From the NCBI RefSeq assembly GCF_040529045.1, contig NZ_CP131914.1, positions 2,650,501-2,714,500 on the forward strand: a DNA stretch of 64,000 bases. Reading direction: 5' to 3'. The stretch's first letter is position 1, and each line of letters opens with the position of its first letter. Positions 8,126 to 15,284 of the stretch are shown in pieces. The translations under genes were made by a program, and so were the position numbers. The notes beneath the pieces are model-generated. The model worked only from the letters and a program-made list of their open reading frames with translations. It did no database searches and was not told the DNA's origin. Source of the stretch: Xanthomonas indica (lineage in GTDB: Bacteria; Pseudomonadota; Gammaproteobacteria; Xanthomonadales; Xanthomonadaceae).

Positions 8126-9460
8126 TCAGCGGAAATCGCGATCGCTGCGCGACATCAGGTTGTAGATGGTGCGCACGCTGATGCCCAGGCTGCGCGCGGC
8201 CGCGGACTTGTCGCCGCCGTTGACGTGCAGGGTGCGCGCCAACATCTCCTGCTCGATCTGCTTCAGCGGCGTGCCCACGCGGAAGGTCACCTCGTCGCCC
8301 GTCGTTGCGTACTGGCCATGCGTCTCGCGCACCGGCGGCGCCGCCTCGCCCTGCAGTAGGGGCTCGACCGTCACCGCATCGCCATCGGCGCGGTAGTAGC
8401 TGCGTGCCACCGCACTGGACAGTTCGCGCACATTGCCCGGCCAACGATGCTGGGCCAGCACCGTGCGCGAGAAGGCGTCGAACTGTTTGCGCGTGCCATA
8501 ACGCCGGTTCAGCGTGTCAAGCAGCGCATCGGCGATCAGGTGCACGTCGTCGCCGCGCTCGCGCAGCGGCGGCAGTTCGATGACGTAGTGCGACAGCCGG
8601 TAGTACAGGTCGCGGCGCAGAGTGCTGGCGCTGCCGAGCAGGTCGCGGTGGGTGGCGGCGACGATGCGCACGTCCAGCTTGACCTCCGCATCGCTGCCGA
8701 CCCGGGTGATCGCCCCGGTTTCCAGGCAGCGCAGCAGGTACACCTGCAGTTCCGGCGCCATCTCGCCGATCTCGTCCAGGAACAGGGTGCCGCCCTGCGC
8801 TTGTTCGAAATAGCCGGCATGGCGCTGGTTGGCGCCGGTGAAGCTGCCGCGCTCGTGACCGAACAACTGGCTGGCGAGCAGCTCCGGCGGAATCGCGCCG
8901 CAGTTCACTGCGACCAGGCGCCCGCTGCGGCCGCTGGCGTCGTGGATCGCCTTGGCCAGCAGCTCCTTGCCGGTGCCGGTTTCGCCGGCAATCAGCACCG
9001 AGATGTCCAGCGGCGCGACGCGGGCGATGTCGGACTGCACGCGCGCGATCGCCTCGCATTCGCCGACCAGGCCGAAGCGGGCCTTGCCGCGCCGTGGTGG
9101 CAGCCGGTGCAGGACCTGCTCAAGTTCGGCATCGATCTGCGGCCACGCCAGGGAGGCCTGCAGCAATTCGACGCTGCCGCCGGCCAGGCCGCGCCACTTC
9201 GGCATCTGCGCCTCGGTGGCCAGCAGCACGATGCGCGCATCTGCGCGGCCGGCCATGCTGTTGATCAGTTCCATTGCCGCCACGCGCTCGGCATCGCCAT
9301 CGAGCAGCAGCAGGTCGATGCGTTGCTGTTGCAGCCAATGCCGGGCGTGCGCGATCGAGGGCAGTCGGGTCAACGCAAGGCCGCGGCGCAGGGAGAAGGT
9401 GGACACGTGGTCCGACAACGCGGTATTGCCCTCCACGATCGCCAGCAGGGGTTTTGTCAT
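8126..9460 (-). CDS. Sigma-54-dependent transcriptional activator with degenerate receiver domain
   Basis: A 444-residue NtrC-family regulator. Residues 1-115 look like a receiver domain: Asp54 in DLLLLDGDAE is in the phospho-acceptor position, but the usual acidic pair near residues 8-10 is replaced by VEGN. The AAA+ domain has Walker A GETGTGKE (159-166), the sigma-54 contact loop as GSFTGA (205-210) and Walker B TLFLDEIGE (about 225-233). A Fis-type helix-turn-helix closes the protein (KSAAARSLGISVRTIYNLM). It should activate RpoN-dependent promoters. No histidine kinase gene is adjacent, so control is probably by something other than classical phosphorylation. It converges on the sugar cluster. 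Confidence 0.92.
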   Translation of the reverse strand: MTKPLLAIVEGNTALSDHVSTFSLRRGLALTRLPSIAHARHWLQQQRIDLLLLDGDAERVAAMELINSMAGRADARIVLLATEAQMPKWRGLAGGSVELLQASLAWPQIDAELEQVLHRLPPRRGKARFGLVGECEAIARVQSDIARVAPLDISVLIAGETGTGKELLAKAIHDASGRSGRLVAVNCGAIPPELLASQLFGHERGSFTGANQRHAGYFEQAQGGTLFLDEIGEMAPELQVYLLRCLETGAITRVGSDAEVKLDVRIVAATHRDLLGSASTLRRDLYYRLSHYVIELPPLRERGDDVHLIADALLDTLNRRYGTRKQFDAFSRTVLAQHRWPGNVRELSSAVARSYYRADGDAVTVEPLLQGEAAPPVRETHGQYATTGDEVTFRVGTPLKQIEQEMLARTLHVNGGDKSAAARSLGISVRTIYNLMSRSDRDFR

Positions 9461-9703
9461 GCGGATTCCACTCTGCGGATCAGGTCATTCCATCGTCCTC
9501 CGCGTGTGTGAGCGCAAGGCGAAAACAGGCTAAGACGCGTCCTCATCATGCTGAAGCAGATTCGGGGTGCTTCAGCAATGTCGTCAAGCGCCGCCGCATC
9601 CTCGTGCGCATGCAATCCGTGCGTATGCACATGCAATGCGTGCGGCATGCCGCGTTTGACTCGCGTTGTTTTGCGGATCGCAACCGCGCCGCGGCGGTGG
9701 CAC

Positions 9704-10288
9704 TCAGTGCGGCCGTTCGCTCGGCAGCGGACCGCGCAACAGCGTCGCCACGGAGACGAAGCGTTGCGCCGGCACGTGCTGCAGGCGCCGCAGGGCCTCG
9801 GCGCCGTCCAGGTACAGCCACTCGATCACGTCGTCGGCGCCGATCAGCAACGGCACTTCGTTCGGCAGGTCCGGCGTCGCCGGCGCCTCGGTGAGCAGGG
9901 AAAAGCACGACAGATGGAAGCCATCCCGGGTCTGCATGCTGCTGCGCAGGCCGGCCGCGAACAGGGCACCGGACGTGTCGCAGATCCATGCGCCATGCGC
10001 GGCATCGCCTGCGACGCTGAAGCCGGCGATCGGCACCAGGCAGCGCTGTGTTTCCCAGACCGCGGCCTGCGCAGCGGGCCAGGTGCGGTCGCGCCGTTCG
10101 CTGGTGATCAGGGGCGCGTCCGGCGCATCGCGGCGGCCGAACAAAGCCCGCTCGTTGCGCACTTCGCCACCCCACAGCACCAGGATCTGCGCCTGTTGGC
10201 CTGCCGTGATCTCGGTGGTGCGTCCGGCGGTGACCGGATCTTGCAGCGGCCAGGCGGGCAGGCGGTGTTGCAGAACGCTGAGGATCAT
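9704..10288 (-). CDS. SRAP/YedK-like protein lacking the catalytic residues
   Basis: A 194-residue protein that can be laid over E. coli YedK (SOS-response-associated peptidase) by eye: ILVLWGGEV for the FWGYAPGW strand, QRCLVPIAGFSVAG for AICFADGWFEW, and a C-terminal PLLIGADDVIEWL for PLVLSPEAAREWM. In YedK the abasic-site crosslinking residues are Cys2, Asn75, Glu105 and His160. Here the protein has no MCGR start, and the other three positions read Thr, Val and Pro. The frame stays open upstream with no in-frame Met-Cys start. It is therefore a SRAP-fold protein that probably cannot form the DNA crosslink. Single gene on the minus strand, neighbours unrelated. Confidence 0.7.
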   Translation of the reverse strand: MILSVLQHRLPAWPLQDPVTAGRTTEITAGQQAQILVLWGGEVRNERALFGRRDAPDAPLITSERRDRTWPAAQAAVWETQRCLVPIAGFSVAGDAAHGAWICDTSGALFAAGLRSSMQTRDGFHLSCFSLLTEAPATPDLPNEVPLLIGADDVIEWLYLDGAEALRRLQHVPAQRFVSVATLLRGPLPSERPH

Positions 10289-10433
10289 CGGCGAGGCGTC
10301 GAAAGCGGATGCCTTTGGAACGCAGAATGCGTGCCAGCATCTTCTTCTTCCCCCGTGCGCTGTGGTGAACCGGCGCGGTGCGACAGGCGCAGCGCGCCGG
10401 CGAAAGTTTTTCAGTCGCGCAGCTTTTGCGTGC

Positions 10434-11723
10434 CTACAGCAGCAGGGTGACCAGCAGGCAGCCGCTGGCGGCGAAGGTCACCACCACCGTGATCCAGCCG
10501 AGCGTATTGGTGATGCGGCTGTTGACGTGGCCGCGCATCAGCGTGCGATCGTTGCTCATCAGCATCATCAACAACAGCAACGGCGGCACCGACATGCCCT
10601 GCACGATGCCCGACAGCACCAGCGCCTTCATCGGATTGACGCCAAGGAAATTCAGCCCCACGGCGATGGCCGTGACCAGCGCGATCGTGGCGTAGAACAG
10701 CTTGGCCTCGCGCGGCCGCGCGTGCAGGCTGCCCTCGCGGCCGATGCCCTGTACCAGGTCGTAGGCCGCGCCCGTGGTCATCACCGGCACCGCCAGGAAG
10801 CCCACGCCGACCACGCCCAGCGCGAACAGCCACTTGGCGGCGGGGCCTGCCAGCGGTTCCAGCGCGGCGGCCGCCTGTGCCGCCGTCGCGATCTCGGTCT
10901 GGCCGGAACGGTGCAGGGTGGCGGCGGTGGAGAGGATGATGAAGTAGAGGATGATGTTGGAGAACAGCATGCCGACCATGACGTCGCGGCGGGTACGGCG
11001 CAGTTCGCCGCGGCTGGCGCCCTGGCGTGCGGCGAGGCTGCGGTGGCCCTTGGCAATCTGCTCTTCCACCTCCTGATTGGATTGCCAGGTGAAGATGTAG
11101 GCCGACAACGAGGTGCCGATGCAGGCCACGATCATCGACAGGTACTCGCGGCTGAACTCGGCATGCGGCACGAAGGTGCCGCGCAGCACCTGCCGCAGGT
11201 CGGGCCGGGCCATCAGGGCGGCGGCGACGTAGGCGAACAGCGCCAACGCCAGCCAGCGGAAGATCCGTTTCAGCAGGCGGTAGGAGCCGAAGACTTGCAG
11301 GGCGAAGATGGTCACCGCTGCGATCACCACGATCGCCGGCACCGGCAACGGGATCAGCAGGTTCAGCGCCGCGCCGATGCCACCCAGGTTGGCGGCCGCC
11401 TCGATCACATTGCCGACGAAGGCGCCGGCCACCGCCGGATACAGCACCCAGCGCGGGTAGCGGTCGCGAATGATCGCGAACAAGCCCTTGCCGGCCACGC
11501 GCCCGAGCTTGGCCGACAGATACACCACCAGGTACATCATCGGCAGCAGCACCGGCGCGATCCACAGGAACGCGAAGCCGTAGCGCGCGCCGGCGCTGGC
11601 GTAGGTACCGATGGCGGAGGGATCGTCGTCGGCCGCGCCGGTGACCACGCCGGACCCGAGCAGACGGAACAGATTGCGCCGCGGTGCAGGCGCGGATTCG
11701 GCAGGCGCAGCGGGTGGCGTCAT
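10434..11723 (-). CDS. Nramp-like divalent metal transporter
   Basis: A 429-residue inner-membrane protein with about eleven hydrophobic helices and the Nramp/SLC11 fold. The TM1 metal motif DPGN reads ADDDPSAIGT, and the TM6 Met-Pro-His motif reads ACIGTSLSAYIFTWQSN. It therefore belongs to the Nramp-related group that lacks the canonical Mn2+/Fe2+-coordinating methionine; members of such groups have been linked to Mg2+ or other hard cations. Cytoplasmic loops are rich in Arg. Single gene, no riboswitch seen upstream. The cation is undetermined. Confidence 0.85.
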   Translation of the reverse strand: MTPPAAPAESAPAPRRNLFRLLGSGVVTGAADDDPSAIGTYASAGARYGFAFLWIAPVLLPMMYLVVYLSAKLGRVAGKGLFAIIRDRYPRWVLYPAVAGAFVGNVIEAAANLGGIGAALNLLIPLPVPAIVVIAAVTIFALQVFGSYRLLKRIFRWLALALFAYVAAALMARPDLRQVLRGTFVPHAEFSREYLSMIVACIGTSLSAYIFTWQSNQEVEEQIAKGHRSLAARQGASRGELRRTRRDVMVGMLFSNIILYFIILSTAATLHRSGQTEIATAAQAAAALEPLAGPAAKWLFALGVVGVGFLAVPVMTTGAAYDLVQGIGREGSLHARPREAKLFYATIALVTAIAVGLNFLGVNPMKALVLSGIVQGMSVPPLLLLMMLMSNDRTLMRGHVNSRITNTLGWITVVVTFAASGCLLVTLLL

Positions 11724-11965
11724 CGCGATCGGCAGCTCGGGCAGAGCCGCAAACCTAATCAGGATGGCCTAAATGTGCTGTGGGCGATGCTGCGTACAGC
11801 GCGTGAAGGGGCGGGCAGCGCGCGCGTATCCGCCCGCGAAACAGGTGCACCGGTCGCTTGAACAACGCGGCGTTGTCGCCCGATGGGCACCTTGTCCTCA
11901 AGAGACAGCTAGCCCCACCGCTGCCTCCGAGGTCCGCGCGTATCTGACGACACCCGCCGGCGCAT

Positions 11966-13150
11966 TCAATCGCCAGGTTGCGTCGTCCTGAAGCCGACAT
12001 GCCCGCAGGCGGCGTCGTAGGCGTAGTCGCCGGCGGCGAGCAGATGACGGCCGCTATTGATGTGTGCCGGTGGCGTCTTCAGCGGTCCGCGCCATTGCAC
12101 GCTGTCCGGCGTCGCCGCCTTGCCGTCGCCGACCGCGAAGCCGTAGCCGAACACCGGCTGCCCCTTGGCGTCGACGACGTCGAGCCGCAGTTGGGTGGCA
12201 TCCGGCACCACCCGCGTGGGGTGGCCGGCGATCTCCATGGTCTGTTGCAGGCTGGTGGGCGTGGCGGGCGGTACCACCGGGTTGAGCATCATGTAGGACA
12301 CGCCGGTGTCGGGCAGCAACTTGCCGCAGACGCGATAGTCGCTGCCGCTGCCGGGGAAGCTGGCGCAGGCGGTAGGCGCCTGCCAGTCGCTCGCTGCGGT
12401 GGCGGTGGCCGCGCCGCGCTGCAGCGGCACCAGAGCGAAACCGCTCAGCGCCTGCTTGCTGACGCCCAGGGTGATGCCCTTGGCGGTGACGATGTAGCCG
12501 GGGCTCATGCGTTGCGCACGCATCTGCACCAGATTGAGAAACGGATTGCGCGCGGCATCGACGCCGCGGTCGTAACCCACACCCATCATGCCGAAGTGCG
12601 GGGAGATGGTGCTGCAGTTGCGCAGCACCTGCGTGCTGCTGCTCAGCGCGGGGCTGCCGTCATAGCCGGCGCAGGTGGTCGGCACCTGCGCCAGCGGCGT
12701 CGGTTGCTGGGCCACGCTGGCGACATCGCAGGTGCACTGCGCGGCCAGCACAGTAATGCGGTCCACGCGCGCCGCGGCGGTCTTGCCGTCGGCGGAGACG
12801 CCGAGTCGCATCGGCACATCCACGTACTTGCCGGGGTGATACTTGCTGTCGCTCGAATAGAAGATGTAGCCAGGCGTCTTGGAGGCGTCCCAGGCGCTGC
12901 GCAGCGCGTCGCTCAACGGCACCACCACGCCGGTGGAGCCGGTATCCACCTCCAGCACCTGGCTGCCGCTGCTGCGGCCATCGGCATCGCTGCCGAGCTG
13001 CACCCGCACCTGATAAGCGAACGTCGGCGTGGCCTTGGAAGCCAGCGGCAGGTTCACAGTCTGCGTCTGCAACGCGCAGGTCTGCGCGGCGGCGGTGGCG
13101 CTTGCGGCCAGGCACAGCGCGGCCCCGCTCCAGCGTGTCCATCGGTTCAT
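11966..13150 (-). CDS. Secreted protein with two DTG motifs, possible pepsin-like aspartic peptidase
   Basis: A 394-residue protein with a clear signal peptide (MNRWTRWSGAALCLAASATAAAQ). Two aspartic-protease-like motifs are visible: VLEVDTGSTGVVVPLS with Asp69 and LLPDTGVSYMMLN with Asp281. Between them PHFGMMGVGYDRG...NPFLNLV recalls the 'GILGLGY...P.F.NL' stretch of pepsins. The spacing of about 212 residues is compatible with a two-lobed A1-type enzyme. Alternatively it belongs to a DUF3443-like family of exported proteins, which also carry a DTGSxG stretch. About eight Cys after the signal peptide suggest disulphides, so it probably works in the periplasm or outside. No operon partner. 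Confidence 0.6.
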   Translation of the reverse strand: MNRWTRWSGAALCLAASATAAAQTCALQTQTVNLPLASKATPTFAYQVRVQLGSDADGRSSGSQVLEVDTGSTGVVVPLSDALRSAWDASKTPGYIFYSSDSKYHPGKYVDVPMRLGVSADGKTAAARVDRITVLAAQCTCDVASVAQQPTPLAQVPTTCAGYDGSPALSSSTQVLRNCSTISPHFGMMGVGYDRGVDAARNPFLNLVQMRAQRMSPGYIVTAKGITLGVSKQALSGFALVPLQRGAATATAASDWQAPTACASFPGSGSDYRVCGKLLPDTGVSYMMLNPVVPPATPTSLQQTMEIAGHPTRVVPDATQLRLDVVDAKGQPVFGYGFAVGDGKAATPDSVQWRGPLKTPPAHINSGRHLLAAGDYAYDAACGHVGFRTTQPGD

Positions 13151-13338
13151 GACGATGCCTCGTTTGGGTGTGGCGCCATGCTAGAGCGCGGCAGCACGCC
13201 GATCCTGCGCGGCGGCGCGCGATGCGGCGCTTGTCTACCTCAGCTGGCATGGCGCTGTGGTCGGCATTCCAGTCGGCTGGCGACGCCGCGCGCCTGCCGT
13301 GGTTTCCTCTGCGCGGTCCCGGTCACCTATGCGCAGGG

Positions 13339-13367
13339 TTGCCAAGCCGGGGAGCTTGGTACACAAT
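13339..13367 (+). promoter_or_regulatory. Candidate sigma-70-type promoter for a small RNA
   Basis: TTGCCA at 13339-13344 and CACAAT at 13362-13367 are 17 bp apart. Both are only partial matches to the consensus. The promoter is proposed because a factor-independent terminator on the same strand follows about 100 bp later with no convincing gene between. Confidence 0.35.
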
Positions 13368-13373
13368 GCAGTC

Positions 13374-13486
13374 CGTTGTGCGCCGGGCTGATTCAAAAAC
13401 ATCTTTTGAATCAATGCGTTGAACGAGAGCCGCAAGGCATCGTCCAGTGCCCGCCGCAAGGGCCCCGACAGCGGGGCTTTGTTTTT
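13374..13486 (+). ncRNA. Candidate small RNA, about 110 nt
   Basis: Between a weak promoter (13339-13367) and a strong intrinsic terminator (13462-13486) lies a stretch with no supported protein. It contains a perfect 10-bp inverted repeat with a 5-nt loop: TGATTCAAAA at 13389-13398 pairs with TTTTGAATCA at 13404-13413. This A/T-rich hairpin stands out in very GC-rich DNA. The layout of promoter, hairpin, spacer and terminator is that of a trans-acting sRNA. I do not recognise it as a named family. It ends about 40 bp before tRNA-Cys. Transcription is inferred only. Confidence 0.4.
13462..13486 (+). terminator. Intrinsic terminator
   Basis: Stem GCCCCG (13462-13467), loop ACAG, stem CGGGGC (13472-13477), followed by TTTGTTTTT (13478-13486). 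The T-tract is on the plus strand only, so it ends a plus-strand transcript, the proposed small RNA, just before tRNA-Cys. Confidence 0.75.
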
Positions 13487-13526
13487 GTCGGACGCCACTG
13501 GCGTTGCGGCAAGACGTCAGTCCACC

Positions 13527-13600
13527 GGCCTGGTGGCAGAGTGGTTATGCAGCGGACTGCAAATCCGCGTACGCCGGTTCAATTCCGACCCAGGCCTCCA
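13527..13600 (+). tRNA. tRNA-Cys (anticodon GCA)
   Basis: A 74-nt cloverleaf. The acceptor stem GGCCTGG pairs with CCAGGCC, the anticodon loop CTGCAAA carries GCA, the T-arm contains GGTTCAATTCC, and the CCA end is encoded (13598-13600). It is immediately followed by a decayed integrase, so it is a likely former integration site. Confidence 0.96.
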
Positions 13601-13615
13601 TTTCGTTTCAACGAC

Positions 13616-14045
13616 TTACGTTCGTTTTTGCGGGTCCTGATCTTTCCGCAATCCAGGGGCCTTTTCCGCAATCGTCAGCGCATTTGGGGTCAACTTTGCC
13701 CCGTAGCGATTGCGCACATAGTGCTCGGTCATAACCACCGATTTGTGTCTGACCTGCTTCTGGGCCTGCCAAATCTCGCCCGCCTCATCTGCTGACAGCC
13801 TCTTACTGCTCGTCCTCGATGCACAGGTCCCCGCTGGTCTCGCGCAATCCTTTGATGCCAGTGCACTGATTCGGCATCGCGGTGTAACTTCGTTCACGCG
13901 CGAATTACAGATGTACGATATCGGGAGCTTTCTCGCGGTTCGCGCTGACGTGCCACTGCCCGCGATGGCACACCAGGTCACGTACTGACGGACGTGAATG
14001 GGCTTGATGGTTTGCGGCGCCGCAGGCGGGTCGGCATGCGGCGGC
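13616..14045 (-). pseudogene. Decayed phage-type tyrosine integrase
   Basis: On the minus strand IKPIHVRQYVTW opens an integrase-like frame. The match then shifts by one base into a second frame reading RGQWHVSANREKAPDIVHL, stop, FARERSYTAMPNQCTGIKGL and LCIEDEQ, stop. The stops look like point mutations of sense codons (IEDEQY to IEDEQ-stop). The catalytic middle is missing, and the extreme C-terminus returns as VRHKSVVMTEHYVRNRYGAK, which contains the motif around the nucleophilic Tyr. The gene thus has at least one frameshift, two stops and a large deletion. Its end is 16 bp from the 3' end of tRNA-Cys, the normal position for an island integrase. Confidence 0.75.
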
Positions 14046-14171
14046 GTCGAACGTAATCCGCCCGCCCAGCTATGAGCACAGGTTGCGAGAAATTTTGTTC
14101 GTCTCGCTCGCGACGCACACGACCAGTTCGGCATCTGCCAAGTCGTGATCTACAGCGATCAATGTGAGCAT

Positions 14172-14861
14172 TTAAGTTGAAGGCCGGGCTAGACCGATGG
14201 GGTTGTTCTTGATCAACTCTAAGATGATGCGGATGTTGGTTGACTCGATGATTCCGGTATTCGCCCTGTAGACCAATGAGTGCTCCGAGTCACCCTCGTA
14301 TACAGGCTCGGCTACATATCGGAAGCTAGTCACGACACTGCAGACCTGAAAATCATTTGAGCCTGGTGGAATAAAAACTACAGGCCCGCCAGAGAATCCA
14401 GGGTTGTTGAGGCCGTCTAGAAATATCGTTTCGAAACCATCTGCAACGACCATGGCGGAAACAATTGCTTTTTTGACGAAGGGAAGGGGGTATTTTCCAT
14501 TAAGTTCGGGGGGCACTTCTGCACGCCATCCATATGGGAAGCCAAGGAAAAATACATCTTGGCTCCATATCAGGCCTTTGCTGCTCGCCTCCAAGGGCAG
14601 GCGCTGGGACAGTTGCATGGAGGAAGCAAACACCGCTACATCTCCTGCTTCGTGGGTGCCAACTAGCTCGACAGGCATGCCTCGCCATTCCTTGCCTTGC
14701 CAGATGCCAATGTAATCACCCGATTCCCATTGCTCAAGCAGGTGATTAGCCGTCACCAAGTACTGAAGACCCTGGACTTCTATGGTAAATAGCGTTCCCA
14801 CATTGTCGCCAATCTTAACTTGACGAACGCAGTGCAGAACATTTGAGTTGATCATGCGCAA
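14172..14861 (-). CDS. Trypsin-like serine peptidase, cytoplasmic, A/T-richer gene
   Basis: A 229-residue protein with a chymotrypsin-fold triad in the right order: His40 in LVTANHLL, Asp74 in HEAGDVAVF, and Ser157 in NNPGFSGGPVV. There is no signal peptide or membrane segment, no PDZ domain and no other fused domain, so it acts inside the cell or as a partner of another protein. Codon use is strikingly different from the surroundings (many A/T-ending codons), a sign of horizontal acquisition. It lies behind the decayed integrase at tRNA-Cys. Target unknown. Stand-alone trypsin-like peptidases of this type are known from phage-defence and accessory islands, but that role is not shown here. 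Confidence 0.8.
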   Translation of the reverse strand: MRMINSNVLHCVRQVKIGDNVGTLFTIEVQGLQYLVTANHLLEQWESGDYIGIWQGKEWRGMPVELVGTHEAGDVAVFASSMQLSQRLPLEASSKGLIWSQDVFFLGFPYGWRAEVPPELNGKYPLPFVKKAIVSAMVVADGFETIFLDGLNNPGFSGGPVVFIPPGSNDFQVCSVVTSFRYVAEPVYEGDSEHSLVYRANTGIIESTNIRIILELIKNNPIGLARPST

Positions 14862-15284
14862 GCGGCCTCTCGTCTGCGTATTGGGGGCTTCCTGGCTAGG
14901 CGTCGCTAGTGAAGCGGAAGGCTTTGATCCTAGTCGGAAACGCTACATCAAGTCGCAGCTAATTAGCTATTCCAGACTCGTGACTCATGTCAACTAGAAC
15001 AGTCGCCAGTAGGCAGCGGAAGACGCAGTCGACCTGGAGGTTGCGTCCGACAAGTGGCAGGCCTGAGCCCAGCCAGTTGGGATTCTTAGCCTGCCTTCGA
15101 TACGCCATTTGACGGCTTCTGAGGCGCGATGTTTACCCAGTAGGTCCTGCTCCGAAGCGTTCATGACGCAATAGAACATCCATCTTGGGTCGGACATGAC
15201 CGGATCCGATGGCGACATGGTCCGAGCCTCGACATAAGGAGACATGTGCGCGATCGCTCCTCTGGCCATCGCGCACACGCGGCC
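14862..15284. other. Non-coding or remnant DNA at the end of the tRNA-Cys island
   Basis: A 423-bp stretch without a gene I can support. Base composition is lower in GC than the chromosome around it on the left and returns to normal on the right. A minus-strand open frame (14994-15278, 94 codons) contains a plausible-looking middle (SDPRWMFYCVMNASEQDLLG) but no family signature and an implausible C-terminus, so it is at best a fragment. I looked for a copy of the tRNA-Cys 3' end as a right attachment site and found only a 7-bp match near 15060. Confidence 0.4.

Noticed and set aside
13235-13498. Minus-strand 87-codon ORF covering the small-RNA candidate
   Set aside because: No ribosome-binding site, no family pattern, and the terminator and hairpin fit an RNA better. 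Still worth excluding by conservation.
15050-15080. Possible right attachment site copying the tRNA-Cys 3' end
   Set aside because: Only CAGGCCT (7 bp) matches; too short to be meaningful.
14994-15278. Ninety-four-codon ORF as a real gene
   Set aside because: The middle looks plausible but the ends do not, and it lies in eroded island DNA; treated as a remnant.
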